Below are positions 25,490 to 34,365 of a stretch of 64,000 bases of DNA, one piece after another. The position numbers and the translations under genes are program-made. The DNA is from Rhabdonatronobacter sediminivivens (GTDB lineage: Bacteria > Pseudomonadota > Alphaproteobacteria > Rhodobacterales > Rhodobacteraceae). Under the pieces are notes generated by a model. The model was not told where the DNA came from, made no database searches, and saw only the letters and a list, made by a program, of their open reading frames with translations. The stretch covers positions 48,126 through 112,125 of the forward strand of contig NZ_JACBXS010000010.1 of assembly GCF_013415485.1 (NCBI RefSeq), read 5' to 3'. How positions within the stretch are numbered: position 1 is the stretch's first letter; the number at the start of each line of letters is the position of its first letter.

Positions 25490-26701
25490 TCATTCCGCCG
25501 GAACCGCTGCGGACTCTTTCGGGGCGCCGAAATGGCGGCGGTTCAGATGCAGCACCAGCCAGATCATTGCCACCTGTGCGGCCAGCGCCACCGCCGTCAC
25601 CGCCCAGAACACCGGCCCGAATTGCGTGACCAGACCGGCATCCACCAGCCCGCGGTTGACAAAGAAGTGGATCATCACCGCAAAGCCGACACCGGGGCAA
25701 ACCAGCGCATAGGAGCCGGGCGAGTTCTCGGCCCCGAACAGGAAGCGCCGTGCATAGCCCTGCCGTGCCAGGATCAACAGACCGAACAGGCCGAACAGCA
25801 CCTGCACCGATACATAGGTCGTCAGCAGGCTCAGCGCATCGCCCGCGGTGCTGGCCGCACCAAAGTGCTCGTGCAGCCCATGCGACTGGCGCAGACCCAG
25901 GATACCCAGGACGGTGATCAGCGGCACGATGATCATCAGCGTCGGTGCGGTTTCGGGATTGGCACCGTTTTCCATCATCGACCGGATCCCCAGGATCATC
26001 GCCAGCAGCGCGATCACCGCAGCCGTCACCAGAAAGAAGGTCGACAGCACAATCCCCAGCCCCGACACCGCCGGAACGGTGCTCAGCGCCGCAGGCGCAG
26101 CCAGACCGACCCCCACCATGGCAAAGGCAAAGGCCGGCAGGATCTGGCCGAAATTGTTGTTGGCGGCACAATTGAACCCGCCTTCGGTCAGCACCCGGCC
26201 GAGGAACGCGCCATACATGCGGAACGCCAGCACACCGATGGCCAGAAAGGCGATCATCGCCAGCGGGAACAGGACTTCGACCACCGACCACAGGCCGGGG
26301 ACAAAGACCATGCCCAGGATGAACAGCACATTGACCGTCATGGCCAGCGCCAGTGGCAGGGCCAGTACCTGGCTCTGGGCATTGGTAAGCGCAAATTTCG
26401 CATAGCCTTCGGTCCGGCGCCAATCGGCGAAGCGCCGCAGGTTCCAGACCAGTGACTTGATGTTGAGCACGGCAAACCCGGCAATGCCCAGCATTGCCAC
26501 CACGATCATCGCCTGGACCAGCAAGGAGCCGCTGGCGAACGCGGCGGCGATATCCTCGAACAGGGGCACCGGCTGGCCGGGATGCGGGATCCAGAACATC
26601 AGCCACATGAAGAAGGTCACCACCAGCCCCCCGGCGCCGAGCGCGGCCAGGAAGTAGAGCGGCGAATAGGTATCGGACGGGCGTGATGCAATTCGTTGCA
26701 T
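25490..26701 (-). CDS. Polytopic inner-membrane protein, possibly TsoY family
   Basis: A 403-residue protein with about ten hydrophobic segments and almost no soluble domain. From memory it resembles proteins annotated as TsoY-family (seleno)proteins; a distant relation to TehA/SLAC1-type anion channels is an alternative. The conserved-looking segment GGFNCAANNNFGQILPAFAFAM near residue 175 contains the cysteine that I would expect to replace selenocysteine in selenoprotein members, and PETAPTLMIIVPLITVLG recalls channel proteins. The ATG at 26701 is chosen for GGAGG five bases upstream rather than the GTG at 26713. The function and the family name remain uncertain. Confidence 0.65.
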   Translation of the reverse strand: MQRIASRPSDTYSPLYFLAALGAGGLVVTFFMWLMFWIPHPGQPVPLFEDIAAAFASGSLLVQAMIVVAMLGIAGFAVLNIKSLVWNLRRFADWRRTEGYAKFALTNAQSQVLALPLALAMTVNVLFILGMVFVPGLWSVVEVLFPLAMIAFLAIGVLAFRMYGAFLGRVLTEGGFNCAANNNFGQILPAFAFAMVGVGLAAPAALSTVPAVSGLGIVLSTFFLVTAAVIALLAMILGIRSMMENGANPETAPTLMIIVPLITVLGILGLRQSHGLHEHFGAASTAGDALSLLTTYVSVQVLFGLFGLLILARQGYARRFLFGAENSPGSYALVCPGVGFAVMIHFFVNRGLVDAGLVTQFGPVFWAVTAVALAAQVAMIWLVLHLNRRHFGAPKESAAVPAE

Positions 26702-26729
26702 GGTATCCTCCACAAGGTGATCGCTTTTA

Positions 26730-26757
26730 CATTCTTATACTTGAATATAATAATATG
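26730..26757 (-). promoter_or_regulatory. AT-rich imperfect palindrome upstream of the membrane-protein gene
   Basis: CATTCTTATA, the central CTTGAA and TATAATAATATG form an imperfect inverted repeat in a strikingly AT-rich patch, 28-56 bases before the start codon at 26701. The position and composition suit a promoter with an ArsR/BigR-like repressor site. No regulator gene lies adjacent, so this is only a candidate. Confidence 0.4.
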
Positions 26758-26832
26758 TGTGGAGGCGCAGCGTGGCAGGATGTCGCAGGCCGCAGGCGCC
26801 AGACGGGTGAAATGCCACAGATCAGGCCCGCG

Positions 26833-28407
26833 TCAGGGACCCTCGGGCGGCAGCAGGGCGCGCAGGGTCTCGATCCGGTCCGCGTCGGCCGCCGGTTTGT
26901 CATCGCGGATGCGGGCGATGCGCGGAAACCGCATGGCCACCCCGGATTTGTGCCGGTTGGAGCGGTTGAGCCCCTCAAAGGCGATCTCCAGCACCTTCAG
27001 CGGTTCCACCGCGCGCACCGGGCCAAAGCGGTCGGTGGTGTGGCTGCGCACGAAACGGTCCAGCGCGCGCAATTCGGCGTCGGTAAAGCCGAAATACGCC
27101 TTGCCCACCGGCACCAGCGCATCCCCGTCCCACAGCCCGAAGGTGAAATCCGAATAATAGCCCGAGCGCTTGCCATGCCCGCGCTGGGCATACATCAGCA
27201 CCGCGTCCACGGTCATCGGGTCGCGCTTCCACTTGAACCAGTGCCCCTTGATGCGCCCGGCCAGATAGGGGCTGGCGCGGTGCTTGATCATCACCCCTTC
27301 GATCACCGGCTCCGGGGGGGCGGCGCGCAGGGCGGCCAGCGCGCTCCAACTGTCAAAGGGCAGCAGCGGTGACAGGTCGATGCGCGGCTCGGCCAGCCCT
27401 GCGATGGCCCCTTCCAGCGCTGCGCGGCGGTCGGCAAAGGACAGTGCACGCAGATCGCGCCCCTGCCACAGCAGCAGGTCATAGGCCCGAAGTGCCGCAG
27501 GGTGCCGCGCCAGCAGGGGCGCGCTCACCCGTTTGCGGTTCAGCCGCTGCTGCAAATCGCCAAAGGGGGCCACCCGGTCGTCATGGCGGATCAGCAGTTC
27601 GGCATCAATCACGCCGTCAAAGGCCAGCCGCTCGATGATATCGGGGAAAGCAACACTGATGTCCTGCCCGGTGCGGGTGTAGAGCCTGCGCACACTGCCA
27701 TCCGCCACCGCCTGCACCCGCACCCCGTCCCATTTCCATTCGGCGGCGAAATCGGCCGGGTCCAGCGCCGCCAGCGTATCGGCATCGGCAGCGGTGGACA
27801 GCATCACGGGGCGAAAGGGCGCGCGGGCGGCGGCGGCGGGTTTGGCGCCGCCTTCGGTCCAGGCGAACAGATCCATGTAGGGCGGGGTCAGGCCGTGCCA
27901 GATTTCCTCGACCTCCTCGACCGGCAGGGCGCCATGGGCCGCCACGGCCAGCCGCGCCAACCGGGCCGAAACCCCCACCCGCAGCCCCCCGGTGGCCAGC
28001 TTCAGATAGGCGTAGCGTTCCGACGGGCCCATCCCGTCCAGCCGCTGCGCCACCAGCGAAGGCAACCCGGCCCGGCCCGTGTCCCGCAGTTCCGCGACCG
28101 CCTGCGACAGCGCCAGATCAGCCTTCACCGCCGCGCCTTCGGGCCAGGCCAGCGCAATGGTTTCGGCCAGGTCGCCGACAAAGTCATAGGACAGGGCGAA
28201 CAACTCGGCGTCGATCCGCGCGGCGGCCAGATCGCGCAACAGCCCCGGCCGGACCGCGCGCAAGTCCAGATCCCCGGTCAGCGCCGCCAGCGCATAGCCG
28301 CGGTCCGGGTCCGGGGTGACGGCGAAATACTGCACCAGCGTTGCGGTCTTGATGCTGCGCCGGGGGGTAAAGGCCAGTCGCTCCAGCAATCGGGCAAAGG
28401 CGCGCAT
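26833..28407 (-). CDS. ATP-dependent DNA ligase (LigB/LigC-type, exonuclease-linked)
   Basis: A 524-residue ATP-dependent ligase. An N-terminal helical DNA-binding domain (to about residue 205) precedes the nucleotidyltransferase domain with the adenylated lysine K225 in EWKWDGVR, motif III around DAELLI, motif IV IEGVMIKHR and motif V HWFKWKRD; an OB-fold follows (VDAVLMYAQRGHGKRSGYYSDF). In many proteobacteria this ligase forms a repair cassette with an MBL exonuclease, a DEXH helicase and the phosphoesterase PdeM. Here only the exonuclease is adjacent, joined by a TGATG overlap, which fixes the ATG at 28407. Confidence 0.92.
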   Translation of the reverse strand: MRAFARLLERLAFTPRRSIKTATLVQYFAVTPDPDRGYALAALTGDLDLRAVRPGLLRDLAAARIDAELFALSYDFVGDLAETIALAWPEGAAVKADLALSQAVAELRDTGRAGLPSLVAQRLDGMGPSERYAYLKLATGGLRVGVSARLARLAVAAHGALPVEEVEEIWHGLTPPYMDLFAWTEGGAKPAAAARAPFRPVMLSTAADADTLAALDPADFAAEWKWDGVRVQAVADGSVRRLYTRTGQDISVAFPDIIERLAFDGVIDAELLIRHDDRVAPFGDLQQRLNRKRVSAPLLARHPAALRAYDLLLWQGRDLRALSFADRRAALEGAIAGLAEPRIDLSPLLPFDSWSALAALRAAPPEPVIEGVMIKHRASPYLAGRIKGHWFKWKRDPMTVDAVLMYAQRGHGKRSGYYSDFTFGLWDGDALVPVGKAYFGFTDAELRALDRFVRSHTTDRFGPVRAVEPLKVLEIAFEGLNRSNRHKSGVAMRFPRIARIRDDKPAADADRIETLRALLPPEGP

Positions 28408-29417
28408 CACTCGGGCTCGTCTTCATAGCCCACCAGCCGCAGCGGGCGGGCGATATGGCCGTTCAGGCTGCACCAGCGGATCACGGCATCCTCGCGCCCA
28501 TGGGTGACCCAGGTTTCGGCGGGCGCCAGTTCGGCAATGGTCGCCGTCAGTTGCGGCCAGTCCACATGGTCCGAGATCACCAGCGGCAGCTCCACCCCGC
28601 GTTGCCGCGCCCGGGCGCGCACCTGCATCCAGCCGCTGGCAAAGGCGATCACCGGGTCGGAGAAGCGCTGCGCCCAGGGGCTGGCAAAGGCCGAGGGCGG
28701 CGCCAGCACGATCGCGCCCGCAAACTGCGCCTTGCCCGCGCCGCGGTCGATGGTGGCCGGGCGCAGATCGCCCAGCGCGATGCCCTGGTCCAGGTGATAG
28801 TCGCACAGCCGCTGCAGCGCGCCGTGCAGGTGGATCGGCCCGTCCCAGCCCGCCGCGCGCAGCAGCATGATCACCCGCTGCGCCTTGCCCAGCGCATAGG
28901 CCCCCACCAGATGCGCGCGGTCCGGGAAGGCGCGGACCGACTCCAGCAGCTTGCCGATCTCCGCCAGCGGGTCGGGGTGGCGGAATACGGGCAGGCCGAA
29001 TGTGGCTTCGGTCACCAGCACATCGCAGGGGACGGGCTCCCAGGGCAGGCAGGCGGGGCTGGGGGTGCGGGCATAATCCCCGGTGATGACAAACACGCCG
29101 CCGCGCGTCTCCACCCGGATCTGGGCCGAGCCGAGCACATGCCCCGCCGGGTGAAAGCTGACGCGGGTATCGCCAATTCTTAGCGGCCCCTCGGCCACCT
29201 GGGTCTGGGCGGCGAAATCGGCGCCGTAGCGGATGGCCATGATCTCCAGCGTCTGGCGCGTGGCCATCACATGGCGATGCCCGGGGCGGGCGTGATCGGC
29301 ATGGCCATGGGTGATCAGGGCACGTTCGACGGGCCGGACGGGGTCAACATGAAACCCGCCCGCCGGGCAGAACAGCCCTTCGGGCCGGGGTTGCAGATGG
29401 GCGTCACGGTGGGTCAC
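28407..29417 (-). CDS. Ligase-associated DNA exonuclease (MBL fold, SNM1-like)
   Basis: A 336-residue metallo-beta-lactamase/beta-CASP-type nuclease. The metal site THGHADHARPGH lies near residue 38, FHPAGHVLGSAQIRVE near 88 and the GDYA aspartate near 114; the C-terminal part carries VISDHVDWPQL and TWVTHGRE. It matches the ligase-associated exonuclease family (COG1236-like). The GTG at 29417 gives the family's usual distance to GLFCPAGGFHVDP; an ATG at 29483 in the same frame is possible but extends the protein by a segment without similarity and without a good ribosome site. It is coupled to the ligase gene. Confidence 0.88.
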   Translation of the reverse strand: MTHRDAHLQPRPEGLFCPAGGFHVDPVRPVERALITHGHADHARPGHRHVMATRQTLEIMAIRYGADFAAQTQVAEGPLRIGDTRVSFHPAGHVLGSAQIRVETRGGVFVITGDYARTPSPACLPWEPVPCDVLVTEATFGLPVFRHPDPLAEIGKLLESVRAFPDRAHLVGAYALGKAQRVIMLLRAAGWDGPIHLHGALQRLCDYHLDQGIALGDLRPATIDRGAGKAQFAGAIVLAPPSAFASPWAQRFSDPVIAFASGWMQVRARARQRGVELPLVISDHVDWPQLTATIAELAPAETWVTHGREDAVIRWCSLNGHIARPLRLVGYEDEPE

Positions 29418-29503
29418 TTGGCTGCGCTGTCCGTTGTTGGTTCGGGATGGGGTTAGGGCGGCATGGCCTGCCTGCGAGGGCATGGTGAATCATCTGCGCG
29501 ACC

Positions 29504-31909
29504 CTATCGCTCTGCGGAAAAGCCGCGCAGCAAATCCCCCGGCGCGCTGCGCGCCAGCCGCAGCGCGGGCAACAGGGCCGCCGCCGCGCTGGCCAGAAGC
29601 GCCCAGCCGATCAGCCGCGCCCAGTCGCCCGGAAACAGCATCAGCGGCAGCCGCCAGCCAAAAGCCTGCACATTGATTACCGCCAGCAGAACCTGCGCCA
29701 GCAGCACGCCCACCGGCAGCGCCAGCAGCGCGGTCAGCGCGGCCAGCGCCAGGGTGCGCGCCGCATCCAGCACCGCCAGACGCCGCCGGGTCAACCCCAG
29801 CGCCCAGAGCGGCGCCAGTTGCACCAGCCGCATTCCTGACAGCGTGGCCAGCGTGGCAAACAGCGCCAGCGCCGCCACCGACAGGGTCAGCACATTCAGC
29901 GCGCGGGTCACGGCAAAAGTCCGCTCAAAGATCGTCAGCGACAGGGCCTTGGCGCTGGCCTGATCGCTCATCAGGGTCGAGGGGATGGCAAACCGGTCCT
30001 GCACTTCGGCCAGCAGGGCGGGCACTTCGGCGACCGGCAGGCGCAATGCATGCTGCAACCGGGGTGCGTCCGGATAGGCCTGCACAAACTGGTCTAGCCC
30101 CAACATCACCTGCCCGCGCGGATTGCCGTAATCCGAATAGACCCCGACCACCTGAAAGCGCCCCGCAGCGGGCAGGTCCACCTCTGCGCCCGGCCAGAGA
30201 TCGGCGCGGCGGGCCAGTTGTTCATTGACCAGAACCCCCCTGCCCTCGGCCAGCCGGTCCCAGGGGTCGGCGCCGGCGGCCAGCAAGGGCCAGTGATCGC
30301 GGTAACTGGCGTGATCGCGGGTGCCATAGACCAAGGCGGGGTGGCCAGCGACCGTGGCCTCGGCGCGCCAGACGGGCAGGATCGCCTCAACGCGCGGCTT
30401 CAGAAACGCGCGCAGGGCGGCGGCCTCGGCCTCATCCCGGGCGGTGACATAGGCTTCAGCCACCAGCCGCTGATCCAGCCAGCCGATGAAGGTCGCGCGG
30501 AAGCTGCCGACCATGGTGCTGACGCCAATATTGGCCGCCAGCGCCAGCATCAACGCCATGAGCGCCAGTTGCAGCCGGGGCAGCTGCTGGCGCGCATCGG
30601 CCCAGACCCATTGCGCCAGCGGCCCGCGCGCGCCCCGCCCCGCCAGCGCGACAATCCCCGCCAGCACTGGCGGCACCGCCAGCGCCGCCGACAACAGCAA
30701 TGCGCCCAGCAGGATGAAGCCCGCCACCAACCCCTCGCCCGTCAGGGCCAGTGCCAGCGCCACCCCGGCCAGTGCCACTGCCGCCGCCCCCTGCCAGCGC
30801 AACGTCCGGGCCGAGGCCACGGCCCAGGCGCGCGGTTGCGCCGGGGCCAGCACCGGCATGCGCCACATCTGCCACAGGCTTTGCCCCCCGGCCAGCAGCG
30901 CCCCCCCCAGCGCCATGCCCAAGCCCGCCAGCGCCCAGAGCGGGTCAAACCGCAGCGTGCCCGGAACCGGCGCGCCATAAAGTCCGCGCAGGCTGGCCGC
31001 CACATCCGGCAGCAGCGCCGCCGCCACGGCGTAGCCCAGCGCCAGCCCCACCAGCCCCGCCAGCAGCGCCAGCACCAGCAGTTCCGCCGCCATCAGCCCC
31101 ACCAGCCGCCGCAATGGCAGGCCCAGCGCACGCAGGGTGCGCAACATCGTCCGGCGCTGCTCGAACGCCAGGCCCACGGCGGAATGCACGATGAACAGCC
31201 CCACCGCAAACGACAGCAGGCCAAAGGCCGTCAGGTTCAGATGAAAGCTGCCGGTCAGCGCGGCCAGGTCATCCTCGGCGCCCGGGTCGATGCGCTGCAG
31301 GCCGGGGGCGATCTCCGACAGCGGCGGCAGGGTCGCGGGCTGGTCGGGGTGGATCAGCAGCCGGTCCGGCCGGGCCAGCCCGCCCAGAAGCGTCTGGGCC
31401 AGCCCGATATCGACCATCACCGTGCCCACCGGCACCGCCGCGCTGGGCAGGATCTCGAACCCCGGATCGGAGAGCTCCGACACGGTTTGCGGATGCGCAA
31501 AGCCCAGCCAGGGCGCGCGCAAGAAGGCCACCGGATCGGCAACGGCCAGCGCGGTTCCGGCGGCACCCTGCGGCGGCGCGCTCAGCGGGTCGATCCCCAG
31601 CACCGTGACCCGCTGCCCGCCCAGTTCGGCGCGCCCCTCCAGCACCGGCGAGACCTGCCACCCCGCCCGGCGCAGGGCGGCGAAATCCTCCAGTGCGACC
31701 CCGCCGCCCGCGGTGGCCTCCAGCCGCGCCAGCTCGGCCTCGCCCAGCAGGGATGCGGCGCGGGCATAGGCGCTGCGGGCCTCGGAATTCAGGGCCTGCA
31801 CCCCGGACCACAGCGCCGTGGCCAGCGCCAGCCCCGCCAGCAGCATGACCAGTTGCAGCGGGCTGCGCCGCCAATGACCAAAAAGCGCGCCCAGCGCCGC
31901 GCGGGTCAT
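29504..31909 (-). CDS. FtsX-type ABC permease (YbbP-like)
   Basis: An 801-residue permease with two FtsX-like units. The N-terminal helix (PLQLVMLLAGLALATALWSGVQAL) is followed by a periplasmic domain, three helices (about residues 245-350), a central pair, then a second long periplasmic domain (residues about 475-660) and three final helices ending GDLLRGFSAER. This MacB/YbbP-type layout suits export of, or mechanical action on, an envelope substrate rather than import. The ATG at 31909 overlaps the ATPase stop (ATGA). No accessory membrane-fusion protein or TesA-like partner is next to it, so the substrate is open. Confidence 0.87.
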   Translation of the reverse strand: MTRAALGALFGHWRRSPLQLVMLLAGLALATALWSGVQALNSEARSAYARAASLLGEAELARLEATAGGGVALEDFAALRRAGWQVSPVLEGRAELGGQRVTVLGIDPLSAPPQGAAGTALAVADPVAFLRAPWLGFAHPQTVSELSDPGFEILPSAAVPVGTVMVDIGLAQTLLGGLARPDRLLIHPDQPATLPPLSEIAPGLQRIDPGAEDDLAALTGSFHLNLTAFGLLSFAVGLFIVHSAVGLAFEQRRTMLRTLRALGLPLRRLVGLMAAELLVLALLAGLVGLALGYAVAAALLPDVAASLRGLYGAPVPGTLRFDPLWALAGLGMALGGALLAGGQSLWQMWRMPVLAPAQPRAWAVASARTLRWQGAAAVALAGVALALALTGEGLVAGFILLGALLLSAALAVPPVLAGIVALAGRGARGPLAQWVWADARQQLPRLQLALMALMLALAANIGVSTMVGSFRATFIGWLDQRLVAEAYVTARDEAEAAALRAFLKPRVEAILPVWRAEATVAGHPALVYGTRDHASYRDHWPLLAAGADPWDRLAEGRGVLVNEQLARRADLWPGAEVDLPAAGRFQVVGVYSDYGNPRGQVMLGLDQFVQAYPDAPRLQHALRLPVAEVPALLAEVQDRFAIPSTLMSDQASAKALSLTIFERTFAVTRALNVLTLSVAALALFATLATLSGMRLVQLAPLWALGLTRRRLAVLDAARTLALAALTALLALPVGVLLAQVLLAVINVQAFGWRLPLMLFPGDWARLIGWALLASAAAALLPALRLARSAPGDLLRGFSAER

Positions 31910-32577
31910 GGGGCCTCCAGCCGTCCGGCGCGCAAATGGATGCGCGCGCCGCAACGTGCCGCCAGCCGGGGCGAATGGGTGACCAGCAGCAGCGCCGCGC
32001 CCGCATCCGCCGCCACCTCCAGCAGCAGGTCCAGAACCGCATCGCCGGTGGCCTCATCCAGGTTGCCGGTGGGTTCATCGGCCAGCACCAGCGCGGGCCG
32101 CGCGGCCAGGCACCGGCCCACCGCCACCCGCTGCTGCTGCCCGCCCGAAAGCTGTTCGGGATAGCGGGTCAGCAGCGCCTCCAGCCCCAGCCTATGCGCC
32201 AGCGCGCTGACCTGGGCGGGGTCATGGCGCCCCGCCAGCCGCGCCTGAAACGCCAGGTTCCCGCCCACGGTCAGCGAGGGGATCAGGTTGAACTGCTGGA
32301 ATATCAGCCCCACCGCGCCGCGCCGCAGCGCCGCCCGTGCGCTGTCCGACGCCCCCGTGACCGCCTGCCCCGCCACATGGACCTGCCCGCTGTCGGCAGG
32401 CTCCAGCCCCGCGCAGATATGCAGGAGCGTGCTCTTGCCGCTGCCCGATTCCCCGGTCAGCGCCAGGCTTTGCCCCGCGTCCAGTTGCAAAGAGACATCA
32501 TCGAGCACCCGCAGCACCCCTTCGCCGGTGGCGAAGGTCTTGACCAGATGCGCGACCGTCAGGGCTGGCTGGGGCAT
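31906..32577 (-). CDS. ABC transporter ATPase of the LolD/MacB/YbbA group
   Basis: A 223-residue ATPase. Walker A is GESGSGKST (about residues 42-50), the Q-loop is LIFQQFNLIPSLTV, the signature LSGGQQQRVAVGRCLA, Walker B LVLADEPTGNLDE and the H-loop VTHSPRL. The FNLIPSLTV segment after the Q-loop is characteristic of the o228/MacB-LolD class that serves FtsX-type permeases, in keeping with the gene that follows it by ATGA overlap. It is divergent from the MhqO-like gene, with 180 bp holding both promoters. Confidence 0.9.
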   Translation of the reverse strand: MPQPALTVAHLVKTFATGEGVLRVLDDVSLQLDAGQSLALTGESGSGKSTLLHICAGLEPADSGQVHVAGQAVTGASDSARAALRRGAVGLIFQQFNLIPSLTVGGNLAFQARLAGRHDPAQVSALAHRLGLEALLTRYPEQLSGGQQQRVAVGRCLAARPALVLADEPTGNLDEATGDAVLDLLLEVAADAGAALLLVTHSPRLAARCGARIHLRAGRLEAP

Positions 32578-32758
32578 GTGTGATGTATTCCTTGGCGTCC
32601 CGTTCCGCTGTAGGATAGGGCAAACGCGGCGCGAAGCGACCCCTGTCCGTGGCGCGTGATCTTCGTGCGCGGCTGCACATATCCCCTGCGACCATGGACG
32701 TTTCGCGGCCCCGTTGCACGGCTATATTGCCGTCAACACCGCAAGTGAGGAGGGCACC

Positions 32759-33667
32759 ATGTCCGACACCACCACCCCCATCGCCGGGCTGCACCATGTC
32801 ACGGCAATCTCGGGCCCGCCGCAACCCAATGTGGACTTCTATATACGCGACATGGGCCAACGGCTGGTCAAGAAGACCGTGAACTTTGACGCGCCCGATG
32901 TCTGGCATCTGTATTACGGCGACCAGCAGGCCGCGCCGGGGTCGATCCTGACCTTCTTTCCCTTTGTCGGTGCGCGCGCCGGGCGTGCCGGGCCGGGGAT
33001 GGCCTCGGCCTTTGCCTATGGGGTTTCGCCTGCGGCTTTCGACAGCTGGGCTGCGCGGCTGCAGGGCCGGACTGACGCGCGTTTCGGCGCCCGGGTGCTG
33101 GAACTGGCCGATCCCGATGGGCTGCAGGTCGAGCTGATCGAGGATACCACCGCCAGCGCCCAGCCCGGCGCGTTTCATTCCGCGACCCTGTGGCTGGAGA
33201 ACCCCGAGCCCACCGCCCGCCTGCTGATCGACGGGTTCGGCTATGCCGAAGCCGGGTCCGAGCGCGGCGCGGGCGGCGAACGGCTGCGGCTGGAACTGCC
33301 AAACGCAGGCGCGGGCCGCGTGATCGACCTGTGGCGCGCCAACAGCCCGGCGCAGGGGGCGCCCGGCGCGGGCACCATCCACCACATTGCGTTCCGCGCC
33401 CGCGATGACGCCCACCAGGATGACCTGCGCGAGCGGCTGATCGGGCTTGGCATGCAGGTCACACCGCGGATCGACCGGCAGTATTTCAACGCCATCTACT
33501 TCCGCGAACCCGGTGGCGTGCTGTTCGAGGTGGCCACCGACCCGCCGGGCTTTGACGTGGATGAACCCATGGCAGACCTGGGCACGGCGCTGAAACTGCC
33601 GCCGCAGTATGAATTGCGCCGCGCGCAGATCGAAAGCGCGCTGCCGCCGTTCACGGTGCCTGCATGA
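32759..33667 (+). CDS. Ring-cleaving dioxygenase-like VOC protein (MhqO/MhqA type)
   Basis: A 302-residue protein with two vicinal-oxygen-chelate units. The first starts GLHHVTAISGPPQPNVDFY; the second carries FHSATLWLENPEPTARLL, IHHIAFRARDD and GVLFEVATDPPGF, giving the His/His/Glu metal ligands expected of the family. It matches the MhqO group of hydroquinone/catechol-2,3-dioxygenase-like enzymes induced by quinones in Bacillus. The ATG at 32759 follows GAGGAGGG. It overlaps the next gene, an MhqD-like esterase, by four bases, reproducing the mhqO-mhqD partnership. The physiological substrate is not known. Confidence 0.88.
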   Translation: MSDTTTPIAGLHHVTAISGPPQPNVDFYIRDMGQRLVKKTVNFDAPDVWHLYYGDQQAAPGSILTFFPFVGARAGRAGPGMASAFAYGVSPAAFDSWAARLQGRTDARFGARVLELADPDGLQVELIEDTTASAQPGAFHSATLWLENPEPTARLLIDGFGYAEAGSERGAGGERLRLELPNAGAGRVIDLWRANSPAQGAPGAGTIHHIAFRARDDAHQDDLRERLIGLGMQVTPRIDRQYFNAIYFREPGGVLFEVATDPPGFDVDEPMADLGTALKLPPQYELRRAQIESALPPFTVPA

Positions 33668-34326
33668 GCGCGGATCCCCATGCGGCGGCAACGCTGGTCC
33701 GGCTGGGCGTGGGGTCGCGGGGGCTGGTGCTGGCCCATGGCCGGGGTGCCTCGGCCCGCGATATCCTGGGCCTGGGCCAGGCCATCGCCCCCGAGGGCAC
33801 GGCCATGATCGCCCCCGAAGCCGCAGGCAACAGCTGGTGGCCGGTCAGCTTTCTGGCCCCCATGGCGCAGCTTGACCCCTGGCTTGATTCGGCCCTGAAC
33901 GCCATGGATCGCGCTGTTGCGGCGCTTCAGGCCGATGGGCTGGCGCAATCGCAGATCGCCCTGGCCGGGTTTTCGCAAGGGGCCTGCCTGGCGCTGGAAT
34001 ATGCAGCGCGGCGCGGTGGGCCCTGGCAATCGGTGATCGCGCTGTCGGGCGGGCTGGTGGGCACGGCCGATGACGGCACCGCACCGGACCAGGTGCTTTA
34101 CGGCCACGCCCCCAAGCGGCTGAACTATGCCGCGCGGCTGGAGGGCGTGCCGGTGCTGCTGGCCTGCCATGACCGTGACCCGCATATCCCCGCCGAACGG
34201 GTCCGGGCCAGTGCCGAGGCGCTGAAGGCCATGGGCGCCGCGGTCGAAACCCGCCTGCACCCGGGCGCGGGACACGGCCCCGGCGCGGGCGATCTGGAGG
34301 CAGCGCAGGCGCTTCTGCAGCGCTGA
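33664..34326 (+). CDS. Phospholipase/carboxylesterase family hydrolase (MhqD-like)
   Basis: A 220-residue alpha/beta hydrolase. The nucleophile serine is in the GFSQG elbow near residue 102, the acid in CHDRDPHIPAERV near 170 and the histidine in GAGHGPGAGD near 202. The N-terminal VLAHGRGASARDIL supplies the oxyanion hole. Such esterases accompany MhqO-like dioxygenases in quinone-detoxification operons, and the ATGA overlap shows they are co-translated here. A general lysophospholipase activity cannot be excluded from sequence. Confidence 0.88.
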   Translation: MSADPHAAATLVRLGVGSRGLVLAHGRGASARDILGLGQAIAPEGTAMIAPEAAGNSWWPVSFLAPMAQLDPWLDSALNAMDRAVAALQADGLAQSQIALAGFSQGACLALEYAARRGGPWQSVIALSGGLVGTADDGTAPDQVLYGHAPKRLNYAARLEGVPVLLACHDRDPHIPAERVRASAEALKAMGAAVETRLHPGAGHGPGAGDLEAAQALLQR

Positions 34327-34365
34327 CCCCTTGGCGGCCGCGCGCCGCGCCGCTAAGGCTGCGGA

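Noticed and set aside
30218..32164. A 648-codon plus-strand open frame
   Set aside because: It is antisense to the FtsX-type permease and ATPase and has extreme Gln/Arg/Pro content with no domain.
34327..34365. A fluoride riboswitch ahead of crcB
   Set aside because: The short leader lacks the crcB-motif pseudoknot sequences.
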